NCBI GenBank assembly: GCA_029204225.1
Contig: CM055097.1
Span: 32,925,804 to 32,989,803 of the forward strand
Source: Diphasiastrum complanatum
Taxonomy: Eukaryota; Streptophyta; Lycopodiopsida; Lycopodiales; Lycopodiaceae
Direction: 5' to 3'
DNA: 64,000 nt
Under the pieces are notes generated by a model. The model had not been told where the DNA came from. It did no database searches and was given only the letters and a program-made list of their open reading frames with translations. Below, one piece after another: positions 54,928 to 64,000 of this stretch (positions within the stretch are counted from its first letter, which is position 1; each line of letters begins with the position of its first letter). A program made the translations under genes and the position numbers.

Positions 54928-55857
54928 TTCATTAACGTCTTTCTCATGCCATAAGGCATATAAGACAAAAGGAGTACATCATAGAAAGTGGGACTCAGAC
55001 GGAACAGTGCCGTCAAGTTGAAAAAACAGATTAAACACAATTTAAGCTTAATTCGCTATAAGAAAAAGTGCATCTCTCACGCAGGAGAGGGAATAGAAAG
55101 ACTATTGCTCAAACATCTCTCACGCAGGAGAGGGAGGAGAATCTGAATTTTTAAGTTCTGCAATTTTAACTAAGACTAGGCGTCCGTCTCGAAAGAGAGC
55201 CTGCAAACCGTTGGCCTTAGCATCTGCGATAATTTTCTTCCTCTCAGCACATTGAATAGGCGTCGAGTCTTCATCCTTAAAGGTGGTAGATCCTTTTAGG
55301 CAGCCTCTTTTACGTAGAACTTTTTGACGAAGCAAAGTATCCTTGAAACGCAGAAACACTGTGGTGTGTTGGAGCTTACCTACCCAAGCTGCAGATACGA
55401 CATCCTCTTTGAGACCAAAGGTGGATTGAATGAAAGCATTTGCCTCAACCACGAGGTCCTTACCCGCAAAAGAGACTCGTCTAATTCTCACATTGAGGGC
55501 CTTGAAATCCCTCTTTTGATGTTCTTGAATAGATATGGAAACAACCTGCTTGGATCCTTTGAGCACATCGGCCTAAGAGCTTTTTGATTGCTGAAACTGC
55601 TGCTCCAAGGAGAGAACCTGCTGCTGAAGCTGCTTCGCCAGGTCTTTTGAATCTGCATTGCCGTCTTCTTCTTTCTCTTCATCTGACTCCAATTCGCTCT
55701 TGAGGTAAGTAACATCAGCCTCAAGAAAGCCGACTTTGCCCTGGAGGGCCATAATTGTATTCTCCAGAGTGGAGATTTGGAATGCTTGTTGCTTGATTAA
55801 GGCAAGCATAGATTCATTGGTCTGTTGGAGAGACTGAGGAAAGTAAAAGGATAAATA
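54862..55857 (-). mobile_element. LINE segment carrying only ORF1 and 3' tail (copy B)
   Basis: Minus-strand segment from about 55857 to the GA tract at 54865-54924. It holds an ORF1 piece, about 130 bp of untranslated DNA with a direct repeat (CTCTCCTGCGTGAGAGA, twice), the hairpin GACGG-CACTGTT-CCGTC, the hairpin ATGCC-TTAT-GGCAT (54949-54962) and a (CT)n tail. There is no endonuclease or RT between ORF1 and the tail. On its 5' side it adjoins the end of an RT frame. Confidence 0.7.
55120..55845 (-). pseudogene. LINE ORF1 piece (coiled coil plus C-terminal domain)
   Basis: The frame enters as SLQQTNESMLALIKQQAFQ, with a heptad-like coiled coil and a stretch of Glu/Asp. A frameshift near 55570 leads to KRDFKALNVRIRRVSFAGKD, TTVFLRFKDTLLRQKVLRKR and a C-terminal part ending SDSPPSPA. 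KALNVR-x-RG is shared with the ORF1 pieces at 61.7 and 63.2 kb. The N-terminal Ser/Pro-rich part found in those is missing. ORF1 proteins bind element RNA. Confidence 0.65.
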
Positions 55858-58290
55858 TCAATCTCGAAAAAAGCGTCTGATACCCATAGCAGCTGTGGGC
55901 TGTGATCGAGGAGCTATGGTAGCTCTAGAGGCGCGCGTAGATCTGGCAAGAGGTGGTGGCTGAGCACGCTGGGCCTTCGCCCTCACCGGTATGACTGCCT
56001 CATCATCTGATAGGTCATCACGCTCCCGCTTCTGAAAGAAGCTAGTAATGAGATGCTGGCTAGAATCAGTAATACTCTCCGATGGTAGCAAAGAGGCTCT
56101 CAACATAAGCATCTCTCGTAGTAAAAGGCCGACACATCTGGGATCCTGATACTCCAAAAATGTATTGAGGGTAATAGGGGTGTCACGATATAAACAGTGA
56201 TATTGGCCACGTATCTCATAGTATGTAGGGCATATAAAGATAAAATGAAACTCATCCTCCACTACACCCAATGTGCATATCTTGCATATCCGATGCTCTC
56301 TCAAAATGCCTGAATAGCTGCCTGTCTCAATAGCAAGCTGATGTGAAGAGACTCGTAACTGTCTCAATCTGTATCGGAGCCCAAAAGAAAGAGGAAGAGA
56401 GAGATATAAAGGTCTAATAGGGAGTCCCAAACTGTCTCTGTGTAAGATATGTGTGCCATAGAAGGTAAGCTTGACTCTCTCATGGTCAGGACGATCCCAT
56501 ACTATGTGACAATATCTCCGATACAGCTGCTGTCTGATAAATGTATGAGTTCCCTGTGGGAGATCCAACATCGAGAAGCCCCATGACTGAAAGAAAGCCA
56601 CCACATCACCATACCAAGAAGACCTAGCCTGCTGTCCAGCTATAGTTTGAGAAGAAGTAAGCGCTGCCCTCACGTATCTGTGAGTATCCATGTCTCAAGT
56701 CGATGTAGAAAGGTAACAATCTGAAACATAGCCTCTACCACCATGGGGAGTGAGGCGAACTCCGCTAAAAGAATCTCATGAGGAACTGACGGCTTCGCAC
56801 GAATAATCCTCCCTAACATGGTGATCTGCAGACGAGTGATGTCTCTCCAAGTACTCTGAGATATCCCTGGGCACCAGACCTCTGCCGAGTGCATAGCCAC
56901 AGGTGAGACTACTGTAGAGAAAAGGTGGTCTCTGGTAGTAGGATCATGAATATGGTAAGTAGTACACTCTCTCCATATGTACCAAGGCAGCATGCCCCTT
57001 ACGCAGGCGATATAGAGCAGTAGAGCAAAAAGTGAGTAAGGGGCCGGTGAATAATACACCTAGATAGGTGTATGATGTAACAATCTCCAGCTGCTGTGCA
57101 TCATAATAAAAAGCGTCATCTCTCATATGCTGCCGATTTGTGTTAAACACCATAACTTTGGCCTTAGCAATATTCACCGTCAAGCCCCACACTAAGCAAA
57201 AACCATATAGAGCATCAAGATGTCGTTGTAATCCTGAGGTTGTAGAGGATATCAATGCCACATCATCCGCATACAGTAGGATAGGAATAATAACATCAGC
57301 AAGAGGACATCCATCACCTCCTCCTTGATGATCCGCTCTAGATCATCAATGTACAATGCAAAAAGAGTGGGAGAGAGTGGACATCCCTGCTTGACTCCAA
57401 CTGTGCTCTGGATAGAAGGCGACCAGCTGCTGCCATCTCTGAAACGTGCTCTCATATAAGGCGTTGATAGCCATAATGATATCCTGTGAGAAGCCAAGTG
57501 AAGATAAGCGCTGAAGTAGCAGGTGCCGTGGAACTGAGTCAAAGGCCTTGTGGAAATCCACAAAGCAGCAATATACTCTCTGTCTCCGATGTCGGGCCTC
57601 CTCTATGATGTAGCGTAGGAAATGCATGATCAATGGTAGAGTATCCGGGTCTAAAGCCAGCCTGTCCAAGAGCAAATAACTCATCTGATCCCGCCTGGGA
57701 TCCAACCATAGACTGCAGAACTGAGCCATAAAGCTTCGCCATCGTGTGACTGATCATGAGAGTGCGATAGTTATCCACGTTCATTGGATCACCAGCCTTG
57801 AGAATGTGATGGAGAAGGTTCGTGCACCAGTTGGTGGGGAAGCCCGAGGTAACAGCCAAGTTAAAAGTGTGGGCAATGTAAGGAGAGAGAAGCTGGGAGA
57901 CAGGTTTGAGGAAGTCTGTGTTAAGAGAGTCGACGTCCTTCGCTTTGTGGGATTGGGCTTTACTAATCGCGAAATCAATTTGGTCAGAGGTAAAAAGAGA
58001 GAATGTAGCAGGTCGAGTGATAGGGATAGGTGGAGCATATGTAGTGTATAAGCAAGTAGCATACTTCACCCAAGAGTCAATATCAATAGGTGAAAGTAAG
58101 GAAGATTTCTTAGAAAAAATTTTCCAGAAATGAGAGGAGGAAGAGAAAAGGGAGTCTATAAGTTTCTGACCATCTCTTTTTAGAGAGTCTCTTTTCTTTT
58201 TATTAACTATATGTCAGTGAGGGGGGTGAGTGAGGAGGTGGCAGGAGATCTTGAGGACCTACGGGCAGCAGGGGCGCGAGAAGGGGCCAT
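55858..58290 (-). pseudogene. LINE with RT and C-terminal zinc finger, ORF1 and EN deleted
   Basis: Minus strand. An ATG at 58290 opens MAPSRAPAARRSSRSP, an ORF1-like start, that stops after about 27 codons. Then comes the pre-RT linker (SWVKYATCLYTTY) and RT with motifs FVDFHKAFDSVP, GVKQGCPLSPTLFALYIDDL and YADDVALISS (YADD at about 57262-57273). A C-terminal domain follows (SSHQLAIETG, C-x2-C and EDEFHFIFICPTYYEIRG), ending RRFFRD at 55858. At least four frameshifts. The endonuclease is missing, and no 3' UTR follows the stop. Confidence 0.85.
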
Positions 58291-58391
58291 GATGCTGAGA
58301 AAGGGCGGACCAGGGTAGGGCCTAGGATAGGGCAACATCCATCGCTGGAGGAGTAGCCATCGGAGAGAGAGAAGAAGAAGAAAGAAGAAAT

Positions 58392-58396
<5 letters not shown>

Positions 58397-58438
<42 letters not shown>
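58397..58438. repeat. (GA)n tail of LINE copy D
   Basis: GA tract on the + strand, CT in the LINE sense, between the 3' end of copy D and the 5' leader of the RT element. Confidence 0.9.
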
Positions 58439-58439
<1 letters not shown>

Positions 58440-59143
58440 AGATTAATGTCTATCAAGTGCCCGTGGGCACATAAGATAGGTAAAAAGGAGCATTGCCACG
58501 TAGGACTTCTCCTATAAGCTAAACCAGAACAAGAAAACAGAGAGAAAAACAAAGTTTAACCTCCAGCTCTGTCGAGGGTACAATATCAGTAGCTTAACCA
58601 CCAGCTACTCAAAGAGAAAGAGAAAACTGATATAAGAACTAACTAGCTAAGTGGATATAAAAAACTGCATGATATGGTGAGAAGCAGGCGTTGGCCTTTG
58701 GTGAAGAGCCCTGGGCCTGGAGGAGCGAAGAGGACGCTGGAGCTTCAGCCGTCGTACTGGAATGTCTATCTCACTATTAGAGGTCTCATCTCTATCCCTC
58801 TTCTAGAAAAAGTGCATAATGTGTGACTGGCTATGATCCACTTCATAAGCATCCAATAAAAGAGAAGATCTCAGAGTAAACATCTCTCTTTATAACAAAC
58901 CGACACATCTCGCATCTGAGTAGGCAAGGAAAGAACCAAGTGTAAGTGGAGTATCTCTATATAAGCAATGGTATCTGCCTCTGATCGCATAGTAGGCCGG
59001 ACATCGGAAAATGAAGTGGAACTCATCCTCAATCTCCTGTAAAGAACAGCACTGACAAATCCGTAGCAGTCGAGGTGTGTCTGTGTATCTGCCTGTCTCA
59101 ATAGCGAGCTGGTGAGAAGAGACCCTAAGATGACCGAGACGAT
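58397..59143 (-). mobile_element. 5'-truncated LINE (tail copy D)
   Basis: Minus strand. Starts inside the C-terminal domain (RLGHLRVSSHQLAIETGRYT, then CQCCSLQEIEDEFHFIFRCP) and runs to a 3' UTR, the hairpin GTGCC-CACG-GGCAC (58457-58470) and a (CT)n tail. Its left (5') end directly abuts the tail of the next LINE at 59144. Frames are broken. Confidence 0.8.
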
Positions 59144-59363
59144 AAAATAGAATAGAATAGAATATATTAATGTCTTTAGAGTGCCCTTGGGTACATAAGG
59201 CAAAGAAAAAGTACATCAGAAAGGAGCACTGTCCATGCTGGACTTATTTCAGCTAAAACTAAAATAGAAATAACCGAAAATAAAACCAAAGCTTAACCTC
59301 CAGCGATGGTGAGGGTACAAAAACAGTAGCTTAACCACCAGCTATGCGGAGGAATAAAACTCA

Positions 59364-60930
59364 CTAACTGAGAGAAAAAAACTGTGTGATCTGTTGCGAG
59401 GCACATGGAGGCCTCTGGTGATGAACTCTGGATGGTCGAGGAATACGCTGGAGCTTCGGTGGACGAGCTGGAATGTCAATCTCACTGTCCGAAGTATCTT
59501 TCTTCTCTAACTCTTTTCTGAAAGAAAAGTGTAATATGTGGCTGGCTATGGTCAACATCCTGATCATCCGACAGAAAAGAAGATCTCAACGAGAACATCT
59601 CTCGTAATAGCAAGCCAACACATCTCGCATCTGGATAGGTAAAGAAGGAACCAAGCGTGAGTGGAGTGTCCCGATAGAGACAGTGGTATCTACCTCTGAT
59701 CTCGTAGTAAACTGGACAGATGAAAATAAAGTGAAACTCATCCTCAACCTCTTGTAATTTACAACACTGACAGATCCGTAATGGTCGTGGCGTGTCTGTG
59801 TATCTGCCTGTCTCAATAGTGAGCTGATGAGAAGAGACCTGAAGCTGACCAATGTGGTAGCGCAGGCCAAAAGAGATAACTCGGTCTGACCCTGAAGCAT
59901 CAAGGTGAAGAAAGTGAGTGTGGTAGAACTGAAGCTTAACCCGTGATGGATCCAGGTGAGACCAAACAGTGTGTATGTATGCTCTGTAGATCTGTCGGCG
60001 AATGTATGAGTCCCATTTGGGAGATCAGACATAGATAATCCCCATCTATGTAGAAAGTCTGAAGCATACTGAAACCATGAGGACCTAGCCCGCTGCCCGA
60101 CCAAAGTGCGAGAAGATGTAAAAGCCGCTACCACGTATCTGGAAGAGTCAAACTCTGAGACTCTGTGAATGAATGTGATGATCCTGAAAATAGCCTCTAC
60201 AATTAGTGGAGGAGAAGCAAACTCCACCAAAATAATCTCATGACTTGGCCCGAATCATCCGGCTAAGCATGTGAATCTGCAAACGCGAGATGTCACTTCA
60301 AGTGTCTCTAGATAACCCTGGATACCATGTCTCTGCTGAGTATAGTGCAACTGGAGAAACAGTCGAAGAGAAGAGGCGACAGCGTGTGTCCGGGTCATGC
60401 ACACAATAAGTAAAGGAAAACCCTCCATCTGAACCAGAGCAGAGCGCCCCTTGCGGAGCCTAGCCAATGCAGCTGGTCTAAAAGAAAGCAATGGACCAGA
60501 GAAGAGAACACCCATGTATGTGTAAGACGCCACTATCTCTAGAAATTTTCCATCATAATAGAACATAGTGTCTCCCATATGCTGTCTGTTGGTGTTAAAC
60601 ATCATAACCTTAGTCTTACCAATGTTCACCATCAGCCTGCATATCTGATTGAAAGTATACAAGGCATTCAAATGTCGCTGAAGTCGTGCAGCCGAACTAG
60701 ATAGTAGAACCACATCATCTGCATAAAGAAGGATAAGGATAACAATATCTACTAGAGGACAACCATCTCCACCTTCTTTCTGAATGATCCGCTCAAGGTC
60801 ATCAATGTATAGAGCAAAGAGGGTGGGTGACAAAGGACATCCCTGCTTTACTCCGACCTTACTATGAATATATGAATACCATCCATCTCCATCACGAAAC
60901 GGGCCAAAACTCTCTCATATAAAAAAAGCC
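59364..60930 (-). pseudogene. LINE ORF2, second half of RT and C-terminal domain
   Basis: RT enters at GWYSYIHSKVGVKQGCPLSP and continues through YIDDLERI, LLYADDVVLLSS and MVNIGKTKVMMFNTNRQHM. After frameshifts come RSSWFQYASDFLHRW and a zinc-finger-like C-terminal part (CQCC, EDEFHF). It ends RPPKLQRIPRPSRVHHQ and FFSLS at 59364. The fingers of RT and the end of the endonuclease are deleted at about 60930. YADD is intact, but the frame is not. Confidence 0.85.
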
Positions 60931-61360
60931 CTACTAAGCAAAGCTGGCTATATCATCTGAGAGAGCTTGGAATGGATCACCACCATAGTCTGCAAAAGCT
61001 GATGTCTGAGGTGCAAAATAACAAACTGTTATAAAGAGATCTTGAGGTAGCTCCTAGTAGTGACCAAAGAACTGTAACCAGATAAATCTCGCAAATGGAT
61101 CACTTTTGAGCACCTTAAAATGAGTACAATAAACTTCCCTGGTAAGACATGCGACACCACCAGAGCCACGTGTGGTTTTTCCTCTCAAGAAAGCCCTGTA
61201 TGCTGAATGCCATGAGTATTCCTGAATGGCTGGAAGGGGTCGAAACAATGATTCATGGGTCTCTGCTAAGAGCAAAATATTACATTTCTGCAAAAAAAAG
61301 TGAAAATCCCCTGTTGAAGAAGATGAAAGCACACTGTTACAATTCCAAAAACCAATTTGT
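60931..61360 (-). pseudogene. LINE endonuclease, N-terminal part
   Basis: Minus strand: IGFWNCNSVLSSS (the W-N-x-N/S start of APE-type endonucleases), LLLAETHES with the catalytic Glu, and GSGGVACLTR. It continues YFAPQTSAFADYGGDPFQAL then DDIASF, where the sequence jumps to RT. The catalytic His and C-terminal Asp are lost. This enzyme would nick target DNA to start reverse transcription. Confidence 0.8.
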
Positions 61361-61410
61361 AATGGCTGAGGGGATCTCGGGTTGTTCAGGTGCCCGGGAT
61401 CCCCGACTTC

Positions 61411-62344
61411 CTATTGTGAAATCCTATCGTAGAATTTAGGCTTGCCTTCAATAAAGACCACTCTTTGATTCCTAGCATTGGCATCATGAATGACCAATTT
61501 CCTCGCTTGCCATTGTGTGTGTGTTAGATCTTCATCCATAAAAATAACCTTTGAGCTTAGCTCGAAGGCGTAAAGCAACATTGCGTTGTTCAATGGAACG
61601 GAACTTTATGAATAAGACCTTATCATCAAATTTGCTCCGCCAAGCAGTGTCAAATCCCTCAATATTATGTGCAAGTTTAGATACAAGAAGGTCTTTCGCC
61701 TCATCAAGGGCCTTGTTTCCATTAGGAATACCCCTACCTCGTATATTAAGAGCCTTCTTGGCTCTTCTCTCTTGTTTTGTAAAAACATTCTCTAAGGTAG
61801 AATTCACTAACAAGGGCTGAACTTGGTTAGAGGAATTACCATCTTGCTTAAGAAGCGAAGCCCAAGTACGAGTTTATTCCACTTCCTTTGCCAAAGATGA
61901 GATTTTACTTTCCACATCTTGCTGCGAATGAAGATCCTGCATCCCTTTCACTTTCATCATGTCGATAGTGCTTTGTAAATCCTTATTTTGAAGACTGACT
62001 CTGATAAGTTCTTCATGAAGCGTCTGATTTTGTAGCTGCAATTTCTCAATAAATTGAAACACTTCTTTGAACTGATGTTGTAAGTAGCTGTGAAGACAAT
62101 CAAAGTTGGATAAGTTGCTAGGTTGTAATTGTTCTGTAGGGATATGATAGGCATCTACAGAAGATAATATCGGAACCGGTGCATTGGCAATGGCCTACAA
62201 CGGAAGATGAGGCGATGACTGGCCGACAAAAGACAGGCCTGTAAAAGAAGAAGAGCCAGTGATGGCCTGGTCAGCAGGAGCAGATGATTGGCAAGCAGGA
62301 GAAGAGGGGGGCGAAGGAGACCCCCCCTTTTTGATTGAGGCCAT
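61411..62344 (-). pseudogene. LINE ORF1 (Ser/Pro-rich, coiled coil, RNA-binding type)
   Basis: ATG at 62344: MASIKKGGSPSPPSSPACQS, a stop near 62195, then a coiled coil (FQFIEKLQLQNQTLHEELIR, QNKDLQSTIDMMK). A second stop follows, then TWASLLKQDG, KKALNIRGRGIPNGNKALDE and KVLFIKFRSIEQRNVALRLR with a C-terminal DEDLTHTQWQARKL. The KALN(I/V)R-G-RGI segment and the hydrophobic strand VLFIKF suggest a small RNA-binding fold like L1 ORF1, which is inference. Confidence 0.7.
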
Positions 62345-62560
62345 CGCAAGAAAGAGGACCTGAGTGCACAGGTCTGGGTAGGGCGGACAAGATAGGGTAG
62401 GACTTGAGCGGACAGGAAATGCGGACAAGTCAGGGTAGGTAGGATCTGAGCGGACAGGGCCTGAGTGGACAGGACTAGGACAGGACTTGAGCGGATAGGA
62501 TAGGGTAGGGCGGCAGGACAGAGTAGGGCGGACCTGGGATAGGGCGGGCATGGGTGCAGG
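62345..62560 (-). repeat. LINE 5' leader with GTCCGCTCA repeats
   Basis: GC-rich sequence with several imperfect copies of TCCTGTCCGCTCAAGTCCTA in the LINE sense. A related piece (CCCTACCCTGGTCCGCCC) precedes the RT element at about 58300, so this appears to be a common 5' UTR that may hold the internal promoter. Confidence 0.5.

Positions 62561-62561
<1 letters not shown>

Positions 62562-62614
<53 letters not shown>
62562..62614. repeat. (GA)n tail of LINE copy A
   Basis: GA tract on the + strand, CT in the LINE sense. One side is the 3' hairpin of copy A, the other the 5' leader of the next LINE. Confidence 0.9.
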
Positions 62615-62616
<2 letters not shown>

Positions 62617-64000
62617 CTTTATTAATGTCTTTTCCATGCCATAAGGCATATAAGACTTATTAGTACATCAAAAAGATGGAAACTAGACGGATCGATGCCG
62701 TCAACTAACAGAGCTGAAAAAAAAATCTAAAGATCTAACTAAGAAGAGAAGAATGGCCAGGATTATATGGTACGTAGAACATTTACAAGTTCAATTGGAC
62801 ATCTCTTCAGTTCTCTAACTTTGACTTAGCTCTTTGCAATCTTAGGTATCTCAATCAAACTTTCATTAATAGCAATAGATTTACGATCTACAAATTGAAT
62901 AATAGCATCCCTATAGATCATCCGTTTCCCATTTGTTAAAGCCTCCTGTCTTGCCTTTTTCCATTCTTAAACCTGAATGAAAGTAAGGTCTTCATCTGAG
63001 TATATCTTCGTATCCCTTAGTTTCAATCCCTCACCTAGCACTTCACGACGATGAGATACAGATGTGAAGCGTATGACAAGAGTATCTGGATCCTTCTTCG
63101 GATGCCACGTAGTATCCATACCTTTGTTATGGTGCTGAAGAGTCTCTTCTTAAAACTTCTTAGCTTTGCCAACATCTTGGGAATTTGTAATACCTCTAAC
63201 CCGAACATTAAGAGCTTTCTGCTCTTGCAGATGACTCTTAGCGAACATAATTGAGATAAATAAAGGTGGAGGTGGAGGAATAACATCATTCGAACCTTTA
63301 AGTACATCTGCCCAAGTTTGGACAACAGTATGATGCTGCTCCACTTGATTTTCAAGCTGATGGATCTTAGCTGAAGTATTCATGTGAGAAGAAGCTTCAC
63401 TTTTGATAACTACAACTTCTTTCCTGAGATCATCAATGGACGTATCCAGCTTCTGAAGGTGAGATTGCACAACATGGATCATAGACTCAAGAGAAACAAG
63501 TTTTTCTCGATGGCTGTTAAGATATTCATATGAACGTAGTTGATGTGCACGAATGACAGAGATCATAAAGGATGGAGGCAGAGATGCTTCTGGTTATCAG
63601 GGGTGAAAGGAAGGGCTACAGTGGAATCACTATTAATGAGAATAGGGTCTGACAGAGAGACATGGATTGCCGCTAGCATAGAAGGAGAAGGTGGGTCTGA
63701 AATGGAAGAAGAAGGTGAAGCTGTTGAGGTAGAAGCGATGGAGTCCGCAGACAATGTTTGAGGAGCACGGGTAGGTGCACCCTCTTTCCTATTCTTGGCC
63801 ATAGTTCACAAATCCTTCAGCCAAGTAGAATCTTAGCGAATCTCCAGCAGGCCACAGGGTGTTGGATAGGCAATAGGCAGCAGTCATTTGCAGGCAGCTG
63901 GCATCCGCACAGCCAGCCAAGCCAGCCAGCGATGGAGCAGACCAGTTCAGTGCAGTAGAAGTAGCGCCATCAGCACGTCAAATCGCAGCAGCCAAATGCA
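62615..64000 (-). mobile_element. LINE with ORF1 and 3' tail only (copy A)
   Basis: Enters from the right edge with a 5' leader (63803-64000), then ORF1 (63802 to about 62825), about 110 bp of untranslated DNA, hairpin GACGG-CATCGAT-CCGTC (62686-62702), hairpin ATGCC-TTAT-GGCAT (62636-62649), AAAGACATTAATAAAGC and the (CT)n tail. There is no trace of endonuclease or RT between ORF1 and the tail. The whole insertion is about 1.4 kb or a little more, depending on its start. Confidence 0.75.
62825..63802 (-). pseudogene. LINE ORF1 of the ORF1-only copy
   Basis: MAKNRKEGAPTRAPQTLSAD opens a Ser/Pro-rich N-terminus. A frameshift near 63565 leads to a coiled coil (REKLVSLESMIHVVQSHLQK, IHQLENQVEQHHTVVQTWAD) and KALNVRVRGITNSQDVGKAK. 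After a stop the same frame continues LVIRFTSVSHRREVLGEGLK, DEDLTFIQV and a short basic end. Three disruptions make it non-functional. Domain order equals the ORF1 at 61411-62344. Confidence 0.7.

Larger units (their letters stand above)
59144..62560 (-). mobile_element. LINE with 5' end and 3' tail, internally deleted (tail copy E)
   Basis: Runs from the end of a CT tract at 62562 to an ATAGA-repeat tail at 59144-59165. Contents on the minus strand: GC-rich leader with GTCCGCTCA repeats, ORF1, the start of the endonuclease, a deletion, the second half of RT, the C-terminal zinc-finger domain, about 200 bp of 3' UTR, hairpins GTCCA-GCA-TGGAC (59231-59243) and GTACC-CAAG-GGCAC (59181-59194), and the tail. 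The second stem has one A-C mismatch. Confidence 0.8.

Noticed and set aside
55324-55587. + strand frame over LINE ORF1
   Set aside because: Antisense shadow of the ORF1 C-terminal domain, which is supported by similarity to two other copies.

Overview
The window looks like nuclear DNA of a land plant with a large, repeat-rich genome. The basis is a split gene with GT-AG introns interrupted by layers of Ty1/copia and Ty3/gypsy elements (several with a primer-binding site for initiator tRNA-Met), plus LINEs, palindromic foldback DNA elements and long CT/GA microsatellites. The long introns and LINE-rich content would suit a fern or gymnosperm, but that is inference; no sequence here fixes the lineage.

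One host gene accounts for all the confident non-transposon coding sequence. It lies on the + strand from about 2.0 kb to beyond the right edge. Nine exons with matching phases, plus one uncertain exon, encode a AAA+ ATPase: exon 1 (2022-2121, basic start, possible organelle presequence), exon 2 (6742-6887, one membrane segment), an uncertain exon 3 near 15.4-15.5 kb, exons 4-6 (15578-16966), exon 7 (37282-37406), exon 8 (39357-39400, Walker A), exon 9 (39577-39708, Walker B) and exon 10 (48071-48148). Introns of 4.6, about 8.5, 20.3, 8.4 and more than 15.8 kb hold nearly everything else. The 3' part of the gene (sensor 1, arginine fingers, stop) is outside the window.

Layout. 1-7 kb: upstream DNA, a small foldback, exons 1-2 and gypsy debris. 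7-12.2 kb: LINE pieces between CT microsatellites, a copia RT fragment and a 1.8-kb segment present twice. 12.2-19 kb: little besides exons 3-6. 19-31 kb: a deleted copia element, a gypsy element on the minus strand, DNA-transposon debris and another copia fragment. 31-37 kb: LTRs in inverted orientation around a copia gag, and anonymous DNA. 37-48 kb: exons 7-10, foldback DNA, a solo LTR, a gypsy gag-protease and a copia pol remnant. 48.8-54.7 kb: a copia element carrying two nested insertions. 54.7-64 kb: a head-to-tail array of LINEs, all on the minus strand.

The most unusual signals are in the LINEs. All six 3' ends carry the same short stem-loop just before a simple-repeat tail, and the stem is kept by paired base changes although its sequence differs. 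Neighbouring copies are joined tail to head, and two segments have ORF1 and the 3' tail but no reverse transcriptase directly between them. A second theme is a set of DNA insertions, several beginning with CATAG, with palindromic motifs near their ends. One holds a perfect 38-bp palindrome. All transposon genes seen are broken.
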